Positions 1-11,625 of a stretch of DNA of 64,000 nucleotides are shown here, in pieces. The position numbers and the translations under genes were made by a program. The notes under the pieces were generated by a model. That model was not told the origin of the DNA, made no database searches, and saw only the letters and a list, made by a program, of their open reading frames with translations. The stretch covers positions 53,183,936 through 53,247,935 of the forward strand of contig CM077016.1 of the NCBI GenBank assembly GCA_039090855.1, written 5' to 3'. How positions within the stretch are numbered: the first letter of the stretch is position 1; every line of letters begins with the position of its first letter. The stretch comes from Macrothele yani. Lineage: Eukaryota; Arthropoda; Arachnida; Araneae; Macrothelidae.

Positions 1-598
1 TTTCATTTGTGTGGGTGGTTAGTAATTTAATATTTTTAAAATCAGGATATTGTTTCTGATTAATGCAGTGTTGAATGACTGCAGTTTTTCTTCTTTTTGT
101 TCCAGTTTTTTATATGTTGGTGTAATCTTTTTATTAATCTATTTTTTGTGCTACCAATGTAAGAGATGTGGTCTCCAGAACTCTGTAAAGCAATAGGAGT
201 TTCATACACGCCTGCTGATTGTAGTATATTATTTTTATATTTTTCTTTATAACTAAGTCACCAATATTCTGAACAGAATGACCAAAAATTATGTTGTGTT
301 TCTTCATTAATCTTAAAAAATTTCCACTTAGTCCTCTAATAAAAGGAAAAGAACATGAAAATTTGTATTTCTTTTTTGGAATGTTTTGACTAGACTCCTT
401 TAAATTCTTTTTGTATTCAAAAACCAACCTTTTAACAGTTTTTGTGTCATACCCATATTGTTTGTTTGTGTTAATAATCCATTGGATTTCTTCTTCTCTG
501 TACTTTCTATTTGTGGAATGTGTGAAGGCTCGTTTTACCCAATATCTACTAAGTGTATTGACTATTTGTTTATGTAGCACAACTAATGCATAAGCCAC
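1..598 (-). pseudogene. Penelope-like element C-terminal fragment (RT tail plus GIY-YIG)
   Basis: An open stretch from 598 down to 134 reads like the region after the reverse transcriptase of Penelope-like elements: a tail with 'NTNKQYGYDTKTVKRL' and then 'FIRGLSGNFLRLMKKHNI'. A frameshift near 215 moves to a second frame that gives 'GVYETPIALQSS' and 'HISYIGSTKNRLIKRLHQH'. This is the GIY-YIG endonuclease motif pair, and it continues to the window edge. In PLEs this nuclease nicks target DNA for integration. The copy is truncated by the window start and by its frameshift. Strand and order agree with a minus-strand element. The family call is firm; the clade cannot be given. Confidence 0.75.
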
Positions 599-930
599 TT
601 AATGTTCATGGCCTTTTACGTAACTGCTGTCAATCACCAACCTAAAACAACTCCACTGTTGCCAACTGACATATCAATAATACATCTGAAATACTTAACG
701 TCACATTTTTCCTTTTAGTTGTTTACATTTGCAGTCATAATAATGTCTTTAGCAAAGATGGCCATTCAGGTAGTTCTGATAGCTAATAAGGTGAACACTC
801 CTGGTGTAATGGGGTAGAGTTTCGGATCAGGCACTCATCTTTTTTCATTCACTGAGTCTCACCATCGAATGCAGCATTCATAGTTGAGGATGTATGGGCA
901 TTGTGATTGAATTCATTTCATTTTATTTGT
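599..930. other. Spacer without recognisable gene
   Basis: AT-rich sequence between the PLE fragment and the 3' end of the LINE. I see no coding motif or clear repeat. Confidence 0.5.
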
Positions 931-1659
931 TTTGCTGAGGCATAAAAATAAATACAGAAAATTAAGAAGTAAAACATAATGCATACAGCAAAGGGAAAAG
1001 GCCGACATGGCCTGATGAAGCCCTATGCCACCTCATAGCAATATAACACAAATAAACAGAGTCAAGCAAGTAATCAGCACCGGCAAACAAAGCAAAATAT
1101 AATAGTAAGGTAAACAAAAAAGAGATTTATACAAAAAAAATGTTATAATAGTTCTTTTAGTTGTGAAGTAGTCAATTATTATAATTCATTATATAAATCT
1201 TAAGTTGTTGTTTTTTAATAGGAAAAAGTTATTAATAGTTGTTAATTCAACTGGTAAAGAGTTCCAGTAGTGAGGACCAGAAAATTTTTAACTTTGTTTT
1301 ATGGCCTCCATCCTTTCATAGATAGGAATTAGTTGTGTTTTAGAATGGGTATCATATGGTATGTGACCAAAGAGTGATTTTTTATGATGTCAGAATAAAA
1401 AATTATTTTTTATTCTTCCAATAAAATATTTCAATAAAAAATTGTTTTCCGAGATTAAAGTAGTAAAGTTAGGTAATTCATGTAAGATATTTGTGCCGTA
1501 GGTAGTGTATTTTTTAGCACCTGAGGTATTAAAATGAAATGATCATTTAAAGTATTAGCTAGCAATGTCTTCTATATTAGTAATTAAGGTGTTAGTACCT
1601 GTTAGGTATGTAGGAAACATTACACCCTTCTGTTTGCCTAGCATTAGATTTAAATGTTT

Positions 1660-2659
1660 CTATGTAATTTTAGGTGAATTTTGAGAAAATATATGTATAT
1701 AATAGTTGCGTTTGATAGCTCTGATATCTGAGTTAAGTTTATTTCGGTATTTTTTGAAATCCTTAAAATCTTGTTGCATCTTACTCTTTATAAATTTTGA
1801 ATATAGTTTTTTTTATTATTAATTCAATTTAATATAGTATTTGTAATCCAGGGTTTTCGAGTTTTTTTTGTTTTTTTTTAGTCTGATGTGTTATATAATT
1901 TTTAGGGAAACATTGATCATACAGTTTTTTAATTAAAGAGAGAAATACTTCGTAATTTTTATTAGCTGACCTATCGGAAAGGACATCGACTCAGTTAATT
2001 TTTCCAAGGTTAATTTTAAAATTGTCAGTGTTTTTAGTATTGAAACGCCAAAAGCAGTAAGGATTTACCAAGTCACCAATTTGTTGTGTTAGAGGATAAA
2101 GTGAAAACACAGGTAAGTGATCACTGAAGTCAAATTCTAGTACTCCTGAGATTACTGATTCAACTAATATATTTGTTATTGAAAGATCAAGTAAGGTACA
2201 TGAGTCGTTAGTAATTCTGGTTGGGCAAGAGATGGTGTTTACAAATCCAGAAGCCATTAAAGTCTTAGCTAATTGAACTGAGGAGTAGGAGTCCTGCAAT
2301 AAATCAATATTCAGGTCACCCAGAAGGAATGTTTTTTTTACTGATATTACAAAAGTTAAGTAACTCAGTAAGTAAAACAAAAAATTCATTGTAATTTGTA
2401 GGAGGAGTTTGATAGCATACAATAACTATATAATGTTGGCTTTGGATAGTTAAGATTTCTGCAATTTGGTTGGAAATTGAGAAATTTGATATTGTGGAGA
2501 AGAATTTAAATTTGTTATGCACATAGATTGCAACACCCCACCCCCTTTTGAATTAGTTCTATTTAAATGATAGATTTGATAGCCATCAATTTGCAGTGAA
2601 AAGTGATCTGTAGGAAACCACGTTTCAGTAATGCAAATTATGTCAATTTCAGTTTGCAA
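1660..2659 (-). pseudogene. LINE ORF2 endonuclease domain and RT linker
   Basis: Three overlapping frames together give an APE endonuclease. 'DIICITETWF' carries the metal-binding Glu, and 'GYQIYHLNRTNSKGGGV' follows. The 'FLLGDLNIDLL' block carries the catalytic Asp-Asn pair. 'CPTRITNDSCTLLDLSITN' and 'FDFSDHLPVF' carry the terminal Asp-His. Below 1990 a further frame gives 'YRNKLNSDIRAIKRNYY', the usual linker to the RT. At least three frameshifts separate the blocks. The enzyme nicks target DNA to start target-primed reverse transcription; this copy cannot make it. Confidence 0.75.
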
Positions 2660-2759
2660 TAACTGGAGAAATGATTCTAGTAAAGGTACTTTGTGAATGA
2701 AGGATCTTGCATTAATATGTATTATTTTTAAGCAATCAGTCGGGTGAGTTGTTAGTAAT

Positions 2760-3591
2760 TGTTTGAAACATTGTATAGTATAATAATCGTGTGTTATGAA
2801 TTAAATATGTTAGACATAGAAAATAAACAAACAGCAATTTTTGAACTTCAAGATCAAAGTCCTTTAGGTCTTCCAGTGAGGAAATTTTCCTTTTTTGTGC
2901 ATCCTCTTCCTTTTTAATGTATAAGCTGCCATTTGCAACCCAAGCCTACTTTAACAACCCCTTCTTTAAGAGTTTTCTTATCTGCCAGTATAAATGTCTA
3001 TTGAGTGGGGTTAAATGTTCATTGATATAAATTCTGGAAACCGGAAGAGAGGGATCAAGGTCAGAGTTCATTAAACATATTCTTTTTTTTTTTTTTTTTT
3101 TTTTCAACCATTGATTTCTAAAAGTTCTGGACCTAAATTGTACAATTAATGTTTAATTAATAGTTGTAGGTCTGGCTGTTGGCAAAGAATGAACTATGTC
3201 AATCATATCTGGTTCAAAGTCATCAATTTTTTTTGTAGTTTATCAGCAATTTAGGCAACTTTGTATCTTAGTTCTGCATCACTCCTCAGTCCCCCCAAAA
3301 CAATACCCTGAAGTTCAATATGAGAGAGCTGCTTCTTAAGGTTAGTATTAGCTTGTTCCAAATCATTATATTTCTTCAAGATGTCATCATATTTGGCACT
3401 AATAAATTCCATAGATTGTTTATTTTCCAGTAATTCCAATTTGGTCTCAGGAATTGAGTTAAGTTGTAACTTCTGATATCAGCCAGTGCTGTTTTAATAA
3501 AACCCATGTCCTGTTCTGAGGTTTCAGGAAGTTTTAGTGCAGTAGACTTAGGTTTACCAGTATTAGCCATATTCCTGGCCTGTCTGGACAT
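2760..3591 (-). pseudogene. LINE ORF1-like coiled-coil nucleic-acid binding protein
   Basis: The reading starts 'MSRQARNMANTGKPK' (3591) and shifts frame near 3440 to a coiled coil ('DDILKKYNDLEQANTNLKKQL'). It then runs 'IELQGIVLGGLR', 'VHSLPTARPTTI', 'FRNQWL' and 'RIYINEHLTPLNRHLYWQIRKLLKKG'. The last block is the FP-like C-terminal domain seen in ORF1 proteins of several invertebrate LINEs. A T-run at about 3080-3103 interrupts it. It sits just upstream of the endonuclease ORF in the same direction, as expected for a two-ORF LINE. Confidence 0.6.
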
Positions 3592-3600
3592 TTGTCACTA

Positions 3601-4640
3601 TGATAATATTTTCAATTGCAAAACAAAATACCAAAAACTTATGAAAATCAGTCACAGAAGAAATTGAACTCACAGTTAAACAACAGGTGGCAGCACAAGT
3701 CATTCAAATAAAATTTTTTAAAAAATTATATATTTCCAAACTGATAAATCTTTGTTTAATCTCCACACTATTGCCCCAAATACCTGTGCTGTCTTGAAGC
3801 ATGAGAATATTCAAGTCATTGGTACAAAACCAGCATAGGGGAACAAAAGGAAAGAGATACCTAATCTTAATATCATTCCCAGAGTGATATTTTTTGGCCC
3901 ACGTACAATGTGAATGAGATAAACTCTGCACTTAACAGTAAGTAACAATTATACAGTACTTACACTAAGTAGAGGTAAGCTGAGTTAGGTAATCCAACTT
4001 ATCCGACATTACCGATGTAGCAGCCACAAGTAGACAGACATAAATCCACACTACACAAGAAGCACTGAAATCATCTTCGCCAGGACCAATCTGAGGCAGA
4101 GCTATGTTGCTCTCGAAGAAAAACGAACTCTCACTGAATATAACAACACAGTTGTTAACGCCGCTATCCAAACCAGAATCGTATGCCAGCAACCTAGTTT
4201 TCAATATCTGTGTATAATTAGTAAATTCCTATATTTTTCCGAGAGCATTTCTACAACATATGCGTTCACCTTGCTGACCTTGACTCCAAAACTTCACAGA
4301 CTCCACACTCCACTTGACTTCACAGTGACTAGAGCAGAAAGCTACCGAATGATAATCTCAATTAATTCATAAAAACTTAACTATTTTATTTCTACAGTAC
4401 GGAATTCATAACAGGTTAGGAATTCAAAATAATACATGATAACACAGCATTCACCTTGATGCTGCTAGGGTCCTTAATACTGGTTTCTATCCTGTGCATT
4501 GAGCTACGCCACACACATGAGGGGTTATGGCTTCTGGATAAATGGTGCATTCAAAATGTTGATGCCATATGTATACGCTACAGAGTATCACCTGGTGAGG
4601 CATGAATGACAAGTAAGAAAAAAAAGAAGGTATGTACAAT
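3601..4640. other. LINE 5' region and unassigned sequence
   Basis: No protein motif was recognised. Part of 3600-4250 is probably the LINE 5' UTR because it lies directly upstream of ORF1. The rest, to 4640, is unassigned. Confidence 0.35.
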
Positions 4641-4651
4641 GAGAGAGGAGT

Positions 4652-6649
4652 TCAACAAGTCTGTATGATTTTCTTTGGAAAGTTTACTCTCTGTCCGTGT
4701 TGTGTAATGATGACTGGTGGTTGAACATCCTGGCAAGGTGTGTTCAAGTCATTTTGGTAATTCATGGCTAGTGTGCTATAATTAGGTTGACATGTGTAAT
4801 TGTCTTGCTGTAGGTACGCAGGTGTCCCACCGTTAAGACTTTTAGGTGGCATCCATTTACATTGGTTTGCATAGTTTTGACATGATGGTGTAAAACACTG
4901 TGAAGTCCAGTATATGGTTGGCTCATGGAAGATTGTATAGTGTCCATTCACAGAAAAATGTGGGTGCAGGAACTTAATAAAGGATGCAGAAAGGTGCAGG
5001 AACTTAATGAACGGTGCAGAAAGGTGCAGGAACTTAATGAAGGGTGCAGTCAGTCCTGTGGCAATTGGACTGAGGCTTTGTATCTTGCGTTTAAAGTTGG
5101 ACACAAAAAATGTCAGTGGAAGAAGTTTGGATATCGGGCTTAATAGCTGTATGGATACTAAGTAGCACAATAAGAAGCATATTCATTATTCATCCACTTT
5201 TTATTAGTCTTGTGGGCTTTCAGAGATGTTTTAAAATGTTGATAAAAACATGTGATTAATCTGTTGGCAAAGGGATTGTAAGACATTATTCAGATGTGAT
5301 TTGTTTCGAGCATCAAGGTGAGTTGATGAAATAGAAATTATTCTGGTTGGCGTCCTTGATTGATGGTAATGGTGAAAGAGCATCCAAAACTCTGGATATT
5401 CATCGAGAAATTAATGCACGGCATACTGTTTCAGATGTCTGATCGGTGATTGGTGTGACTTCTGGCCATCTAGTGAAGCGGTCAATTATTATCAAACAAT
5501 AATTCATACCTTCAGATAATGGTAGAGGGCCAATGAGATAGTGATGAATATGCAAGAAACATGCATCTGGGAGAGTAAAGGTTCCAAGAGGTGCCTTGGT
5601 GTAGTAATGGACTTTAGAATGCTGGCAGGTCTGAATCTTTTCATGTTCGGACAGGTGCATCTAGCAGTGATTAGTTTGGTTGTTGCATGTATTCTGTAGT
5701 GTGAGAGGCCATGGAGATGCTGAAAGATGATACACCTAAATGTGTGCGAAACGTAAGGTCTACTTTGTCCAGTTTTGGTGTCACATTGCAATTCTGCAGT
5801 GGTGAGTGAAAAGAATTACCTTGCCAATTTAAATGATGTATTTTCCTTTTAGGAGATTAGGTAGTTACATGTCTTTCTCTTGTGTGGTGGCAGATTCTTT
5901 AAAATTAAGCGATTTTGTAGAAGATTTGTAATCAAAGTCTATGTGAGACAAGGTGTCAGCCACTGTATTTTCTAATTCCTTCACATGTCTGATGTCAGTT
6001 GAAAATTGAGATATATAGTCAAGATATAAAAGTTGACGTGGACTACATTTGTCTGGTTTTTGTTTGAAGGCGTAAATGTTTTAGAGGTTGCTGATCTGTG
6101 AAGATTATGAATTCTCTACCTACAGTAGTGCGCCGAAATTTCTTTAGAGATGTCTAAGTGGCAAGTAATTCTTGGTCGTAAGTGGGCCATTTTCGCTGTT
6201 AGGACTAAGTAAGCTTCATTGAAAAAAGCAATTTGTTCCCAACCAGATGAAGTATATCACATCAAGGAACCTCCAAGAGCTATGTCAAGAGCTTCAACCC
6301 ATATGCTTAGCTTTGCTCCAGGAATTGGACAATAGAGAAGAGTAGCATTGGCAAGTGCTTCTTTTGCACCAAGGAATTATTGATTAGCCTCCTGTGACCA
6401 CTGCATTTGCTCTTCAGGTTTTGATATACGTCGTTTTGCTTTCTTTTTATTTCTCTTTCCCCCAAGGAACTGGTTGGGGGTGTGTGAGAATTTGAAAAGC
6501 TTTTGGAATGAAAGCGTCTATAAAAGTAATAGATTTCTAGAAATTGTCTGAGTTGTGTAATCATCACCAGACGAGGAAAATCTTGATTGAAACGAACTTG
6601 GTCTGGAAGAGGTTCTATGCCAGGTGATGTAACCTTCTATCTGTTATGT
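4652..6649 (-). pseudogene. Ty3/gypsy pol fragment (RT thumb, RNase H, integrase)
   Basis: Read from high to low coordinates in broken frames, the order is that of gypsy pol. 'SPGIEPLPDQV' and 'LRQFLEIYYFYRRFHSKS' are the end of the RT. A piece with 'DYISQFSTDIRHVKELENT' near 5950-6060 is the end of RNase H. 'KTGQSRPYVSHTFR' and 'LHGLSHYRIHATTKLI' are the integrase N-terminal region. 'CQHSKVHYYTKAPLGTF' and 'YCLIIIDRFTRWPEVTPI' are the integrase core. The tail ends 'ITQHGQRVNFPKK'. A 30-bp-scale tandem repeat near 4960-5050 encodes repeated 'FIKFLHLSA'. A TRIM-like element cuts the RT part at 6649; a second copy of the same RT segment lies at 18460-18690. Confidence 0.75.
4955..5055. repeat. 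Short tandem repeat inside gypsy fragment
   Basis: About three copies of a ~33-bp unit built on 'gtgcaggaacttaatgaa', in frame with the minus-strand reading. Confidence 0.8.
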
Positions 6650-6650
6650 A

Positions 6651-6808
6651 TGACAAAGTAAATTTCTCCATCTTTGTCCACACCGAGCATCGAACCCAGG
6701 TCCCCTCATTCCAAAATCAGTCACTTTCCCAACTGAGCTATGCGGACATATGCTCTCGCTGCTAACTGCCTTTATCTCATGTGCGTCCTGCGAGGCAGGC
6801 ACGTCACA
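6651..6808 (-). repeat. Terminal repeat of the TRIM-like element, tRNA-like copy 2
   Basis: Roughly 85-90% identical by eye to 7068-7228. It keeps 'TAGCTCAGTTGGGA' and 'GGTTCGATGCTC' on the minus strand. The differences from copy 1 suggest an old insertion. Confidence 0.7.
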
Positions 6809-7067
6809 TCTCCCCCGAAAGAGAGCCGGGAGCATGGCCCACGGGTCAGCCGGGACCATGTGTTGCTGTAGGCAGTCATCCACTGAAGAACGTGCATTTG
6901 AGAAATCCCAGTCAATTTGGTGTGTGGAACGTAACATCACACACATTTATTTTTCGAAGCGCTGAAGAAGGGATTCTCATTTTCCCCCATCTCATGGTGT
7001 GGAAACAACATAACACCATTGCGAGAAATCTAACAGCAGGGTCATCTGGGAAGTTCTGGCGTCAATA

Positions 7068-7228
7068 TGACGAAGTAAATTTCTCCATCATCTTTGTCCA
7101 TGCCGGGCATTGAACCCGGGTCCCCTCATTCTGGAATAAATCATTCTCCCAACTGAGCTATGCAAACGTATGCTTTCGCTGCTAATTGCCTTTATCTCAT
7201 GTGCGTCCTGCGGGGCAGGCACGTCACA
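7068..7228 (-). repeat. Terminal repeat of the TRIM-like element, tRNA-like copy 1
   Basis: On the minus strand it contains 'TAGCTCAGTTGG' (pol III A-box, near 7160-7147) and 'GGTTCAATGCC' (B-box, near 7120-7106) at tRNA-like spacing. It pairs with 6651-6808. Confidence 0.7.
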
Positions 7229-7233
7229 TATGT

Positions 7234-7898
7234 CAACATACTTTGAGTTCAAATAACAAGCACTGCGCATACAATATTAGAACTACCATACTTTCATAAC
7301 AAAAACAGATCAGTGCTTTGCCAGGTTATATATGTTCACATTCAACAGGCTTTAGAAATAATAATGCTGATAATTTTAAATTACTTTTCTGTAGTTATTT
7401 ATTCTTAAATATTCACACGATGAAAAAAAAACTGAATTATATTTCACTATTAATGAAAATAAGAATATAATTCTTGAAGGGTTCTAAAAGAACACGATCA
7501 GTCTTCATTTTGGCACATTGTTCCTTTTTACAGTTCTTTGAACTGATGTAAACTTGCCAGGATTCACCTTTGTTTATCAGCAGTGTTTTTTTTGTCAGCC
7601 ATCATCTTTCATAATTTCATATAATGCAAAACTAGACAAGGAAATAAATAATCACATCTTTGATAGAAATTCATTAAATACCAGTTTTGCACACATCAAA
7701 GTCTTCTTTAGAAACATCAACACTCAAACAAGAGATGCTTCTAGTAGGATGTTATAAATAACTCATGTGGGTCCTCCCAGCATTCCCTGCAACTGGAAGC
7801 TAGGTTTCCGTTGTAACCAGTTCACAAACAAACGGGCGTGCAGGTGCGTGACTTTAAAACTCAAGGACACAAGCACACAAACCCCTCATGTATCTGCG
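7234..7898. other. Gypsy remainder and possible copia 3' region
   Basis: The first ~30 bp continue the gypsy-type sequence shared with 18665-18690. The rest lies just after the end of copia pol in the minus direction, so it may hold its 3' LTR, but I could not delimit one. Confidence 0.35.
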
Positions 7899-8215
7899 CT
7901 AGTTTATGCGAAGTTCTTGTCTGAACTTTTTAAATGCAGGATGTTTAAGTGGCTTTGTCATGAGGTCTGCAATGTTGTCTTCTGAGGCACAGTATTCCAG
8001 TTCCAAAACATTTCTCTTGAAGTTTTTGATATAGTGCTGCTTTATATCAATATATTTAATTCTTGAATGCCCTTTATTGGATGGAACAAGTATATTTATT
8101 GACTGGTTGGTTGTCTTGTAGCACTTTGGAAATTGCTGCTTTAAACCTAAATCTCTTAGTAATTCCAACATCCACGTCAATTGTTGTTTTCATTCCTGGG
8201 GGTAAAATATCTTCA
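7899..8215 (-). pseudogene. Ty1/copia pol C-terminus (RNase H)
   Basis: The frame ends with 'NQSINILVPSNKGHSRIKYIDIKQHY' split over the typical copia RNase H motifs: Asp-Asn-Gln-Ser (here 'TTNQS'), 'HSRIKYIDIKQHYI', 'LELEYCASEDNIADLMTKPL' and a final 'FRQELRI'. A second frame above 8150 gives more upstream residues, so there is one frameshift. This is the last ~100 residues of a copia polyprotein, with nothing upstream left. Confidence 0.8.
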
Positions 8216-8671
8216 TTTCCACAGATTCAGTCTCAATACTTATTTATTTTTGACCAGCCTGCATATGCGGTAACATGCAACAAAATTTATTCAACAAAAA
8301 ATATGCCATTTGTTTGGTATAATATAACAGAACTAAGTAATTGAATGTGAACTACAATTATGTATAATTATACAAGAAAACTGGAGAAGTCTCTGGGTGC
8401 AATAAAACCATTCATAAAGTTCCCATTTTGCAGTATCAGAAAAGTTAGCAAAACTAGAAGTTAATCTACACTGAACAGTTTAACTCATATTGTCACAGAA
8501 GTTCTTTTCAATCACCACGCTGGCGGCAATGATGAATGGGCAGCTTGGGTGAAAATGCCGCATTGCATACTTTGTAAGTTTTCTAAGTTACATATCGTGA
8601 CTTGTTCAAATGTCACTGCTGAAGAAAATGTTGCAATGTACACTTACTGTCAGCATTTACTAAACTGTATT
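8216..8671. other. No recognisable gene
   Basis: AT-rich sequence with no motif on either strand. Confidence 0.4.
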
Positions 8672-9347
8672 GCTGAAAACACAAAACTCTATGCACGTTT
8701 ACATGTGGAGTGTATTTACTCATTGGTATATGGGTGAGTCTATCTCGCGTTATCTCAGAGTGCAGTAAAGTCCACATAGCGATGTATTCCACACACCGGC
8801 TGTAATTTTCCAATTATATCATATTAACAAAGAGAGACTTGCTGTCGTATGAGGGTGACTTATATACAAATGTTACTGATTTACGCCAGCATATATTATT
8901 CAACGTTTTACTAATTTGCAAAATTTACAACAGTAATTACAGGATGAAGGGTGTAGTTTACTCACATTGGGTGTCTTGTGCTGTGATAGTCCTTCAACTT
9001 GGTATGTCGTCTATATATCCTTCCGGTATTCTTCACAGTCCAAATCCCAGGTTTGGCCACCACATCTACACCTGTCTGTTGGTATATTGTTCGTTGAATA
9101 TATGGGAGTGAGGGGGTGTCGAATGACTTTCAAGTAGTTAAATATATCAGTGCACCCAAGTTTTAGGTAATTCCAAGCATTTTACGGCCTGGTGTATTAC
9201 TATGTTGCACGATATTGCGACAGATTTATAAACAGGTGAAAATATATCGAAAAGTTGTTAAAACACGAAGAAACTATGTACACTAAAAATAGCTCGGAAA
9301 GATTTCACCGAGCAACTTGAATCTATCAGTATGTGTTTGTTGACTAT
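8672..9347. repeat. Long direct repeat flanking a PLE fragment, copy A
   Basis: About 676 bp from 'ctgaaaacacaaaactctatgc' to 'atctatcagtatgtgt'. The same sequence recurs at 10188-10735 and continues at 17716-17848. Both copies have the same orientation and flank the PLE 3' part at 9348-10187, the arrangement of PLE pseudo-LTRs. No coding sequence was recognised in it. Confidence 0.7.
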
Positions 9348-10238
9348 GGCACACGAAAAATAAAAACCACAAGGATGGAAACATGAACCAGGTACAAATA
9401 ACTCCAACGAAAATGTTAAAAACATCGAGCAACAGCTGTAGTTCTTACAACTGCGATGCATTTCAGTGCATTGTGCACCATCTTCAGGCTGGGGAACTCC
9501 TCCACTGGTTCATCTCAGGAACAGCCATGAAGTGTCCTGGTGATTAGGTTTGCTCGTTGTCTGTCCCACATGCCACCTGCTGGGTGAATCGAAATTACGC
9601 GACGGGGAGTTGGTCACTGTCTCCCTCATATCAACAATATAGTTGTCAGTGTTTTCATTTGTTGAATTTGGAGCAATGAGTTTCTTATTTGTTCTTGAAT
9701 TATTATTTTTTTCTGAATTTATCAATATTTTCCAGGGCAAAGGGAGGTCTGTGCCTTTGTTTTTGTTACAATTTAGTTCCCTAGTTTTTTCGATTATTTC
9801 GTAAGTGTTTTTCGGTATGTCGTCTGTTTATTATTCTGATATTCTCGAAGTCTGGCTCTACTTGATTATTTCATTATTAAATTTCATGGGAATCTTATAT
9901 ACTCTGGATCTTTCAAGCATTTTACTACATTCTTTATTATTTAAAATAATATCTTTGTATGTAACAACAGATGTACCAAAGTCCTTATTTTCCTGATGGC
10001 ATTCTTTCTTTAAAATTGTGTGGATGTGTGGGATATGCGAGAGTTGTCCACAGTATTCAGTATTTCTGCTGGTCTTGAGTTCCGGGTGTTTGTAGTCGTA
10101 GATTAGTTTCTTGATTATTGAGGCTTTATATCCAAATTCTTTAGCAGTATGTATGATCCATGTTAATTCTTCGTTTTTATATCTACTATTGAAAACACAA
10201 ACTCTATGCACGTTTACATCTGGAGTGTATATACTCAT
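9348..10238 (-). pseudogene. Penelope-like element 3' part, second copy
   Basis: The upper part reads 'NEELTWIIHTAKEFGYKASIIKKLIYDY', the RT tail. 'ERSRVYKIP' follows, the first half of a GIY-YIG domain; the YIG half is not clear. After a frame change, 'RELNCNKNKGTDLP' and 'LPWKILI' match the PLE C-terminal 'REAIEI...W..LI' block. A hammerhead-like core lies downstream (9487-9461). Everything upstream of the RT tail is replaced by the direct repeat. The copy is inactive. Confidence 0.65.
9461..9487 (-). ncRNA. Hammerhead-like core in PLE end
   Basis: The minus strand reads CTGAAGA, then GGTGCA-CAA-TGCACT (a 6-bp hairpin, one wobble pair), then GAAA. This is the hammerhead CUGANGA / stem II / GAAA order. 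It lies downstream of the PLE C-terminus, where PLE hammerheads are known. I could not fit a convincing stem III and cleavage triplet, so cleavage activity is doubtful. Confidence 0.45.
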
Positions 10239-10735
10239 TGGTATATGGGTGAGTATCTCATGTTATTTCTGAGTGCCGTAAAGTCCACATAGCGATATAT
10301 TGCACAAACTGGCTGTAATTTTCCAATTATATCAATTATATCATAGTTCTTGTGTTCGCTATTGACTTGCTATTGTATGAGGGTGACTTATATACAAATG
10401 TTACTGATTTATGCACGCATATATTATTCAAAGTTTTACTAATTTGCAAAATTTACAACAGTAATTACAGGATGAAGGGTGTAGTTTATTCACATTGGGC
10501 ATCTTGTACTGTGATAGTCCTTGAACTTGGTATTGCATCTATATATCCTTCCGGTATTCTTCACAGTCCAAATCCTAGGTTTGGCCACCACATCTACACC
10601 TGTCTGTTGGTATTGTTCGTTGAATATATGGGAGTGAGGGGGTGTCGAATGACTTTCAAGTGGTTAAATATATCAGTGCACCCAAGTTTGAGGTAAATCC
10701 AGGCATTTTATGAGTGGTGTATTACTACACTGGCG
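10188..10735. repeat. Long direct repeat, copy B, first segment
   Basis: Matches 8672-9200 with scattered substitutions. It is interrupted at TA 10736-10737 by the Tc1-like element and resumes at 17716. Confidence 0.8.
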
Positions 10736-11625
10736 TGCAAAAATTAAGGACGAGACGGTTTTTCGAATGTATGTCGTGCAGAAGTGCTCCACATCGACCC
10801 TAAGATCCCCAAGATGTAAGAATATGGGACAAGTGAGCAAAACCGTCCAAACAAGGAATCCAAAGGATACAAAGGCACTTTATTGAAAAGGTAGCTTCGA
10901 GCACAACTGAACAGAAGACAGAAACGTCCATGTGACAGGCGGCTGCCAAGAAAAATCCAGTCTTTAGTAGGAGATATGATTATCCCTGACTGCATTGCAG
11001 GATTTACAACGTCTGTCCATGCTGAGGACGAGGTTATCAAGGAGCTGTTGAGGCATCGTGGCCCATTCCTCTTGTAGCCATGGGTGCAAGTTTTCCGTCC
11101 GGAGGACGGAATTCCGTCTTTTGAAAATATCAGAAGACGGAAGTGGGACGGAAGAAAATATCAGTAAAAATAAAATTTCCAAATATATATTTTTCATTTT
11201 TCCCCTTTCTATCCATACGCTCTACTCCGGAAAGTAAGTACGCCATCGGCAACCACGCTCGTACCATAGTACCTTGTTTATCGTAAACTCAGAGTAGCAG
11301 CGGCGCCTGATGCATTCTGGTTGAAGAGGAATCGAGGAGCAGCTTCCTTGGAGGTTCTACGCCGATCCTCGCCTACGTCACAATCCCCAGCTACGGGTAC
11401 GTCACGCACCATAACCGGTTCACCCATCGACCACTGGCTCTGCCGCTGTAGGTCACAGCTAATCTTTGGAGTGAGTAGTACAAGTCGATCTTGCCGTAAT
11501 TTATGTGTGTATGCGTACGCATTTCTATATTAATTTACGTATGCAAAATTAACCAAGTATTGGTAAATTTGTGATTCCTTTTTTCAACATTCAGTCAGCT
11601 ATCGAATTCATAAGATTCAAAAATT

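Larger units (their letters stand above)
940..3600 (-). mobile_element. APE-type LINE (Jockey/CR1 group), internally deleted
   Basis: Reading the minus strand, the order is an ORF1-like protein (3591 to about 2760), an apurinic-type endonuclease (2659 to about 1990), the linker before the RT, and then directly the very end of the RT ORF ('GPHYWNSLPVEL', near 1260). The catalytic RT core that should lie between is missing. The junction is around 1560-1660. All parts carry frameshifts and stops. An A-rich tail lies at the low-coordinate end, near 920-970. The copy is a dead retrotransposon. Confidence 0.75.
6650..7228 (-). mobile_element. TRIM-like element with terminal direct repeats
   Basis: A 579-bp insertion in the gypsy fragment. 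The uninterrupted relative at 18460-18690 runs from 'ctgttatgt' straight into 'caacgtactttgag', which fixes both ends. TATGT is duplicated on either side (6645-6649 and 7229-7233). Direct repeats of about 160 bp (6651-6808 and 7068-7228) start TG and end CA and enclose 259 bp. On the minus strand a purine tract 'CGGGGGAGA' lies immediately before the second repeat, like a polypurine tract. A clear primer-binding site was not found. There is no coding capacity. The alternative is a SINE dimer. Confidence 0.65.

Noticed and set aside
6644..7113. Small proteins within the TRIM-like element
   Set aside because: Frames follow tRNA-like and non-coding repeat sequence; no conserved domain.
10352..10696. 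Protein encoded by the long direct repeat (also 8839-9111)
   Set aside because: The frame is shared by both copies because they are repeats, but differs in breaks and shows no known motif.
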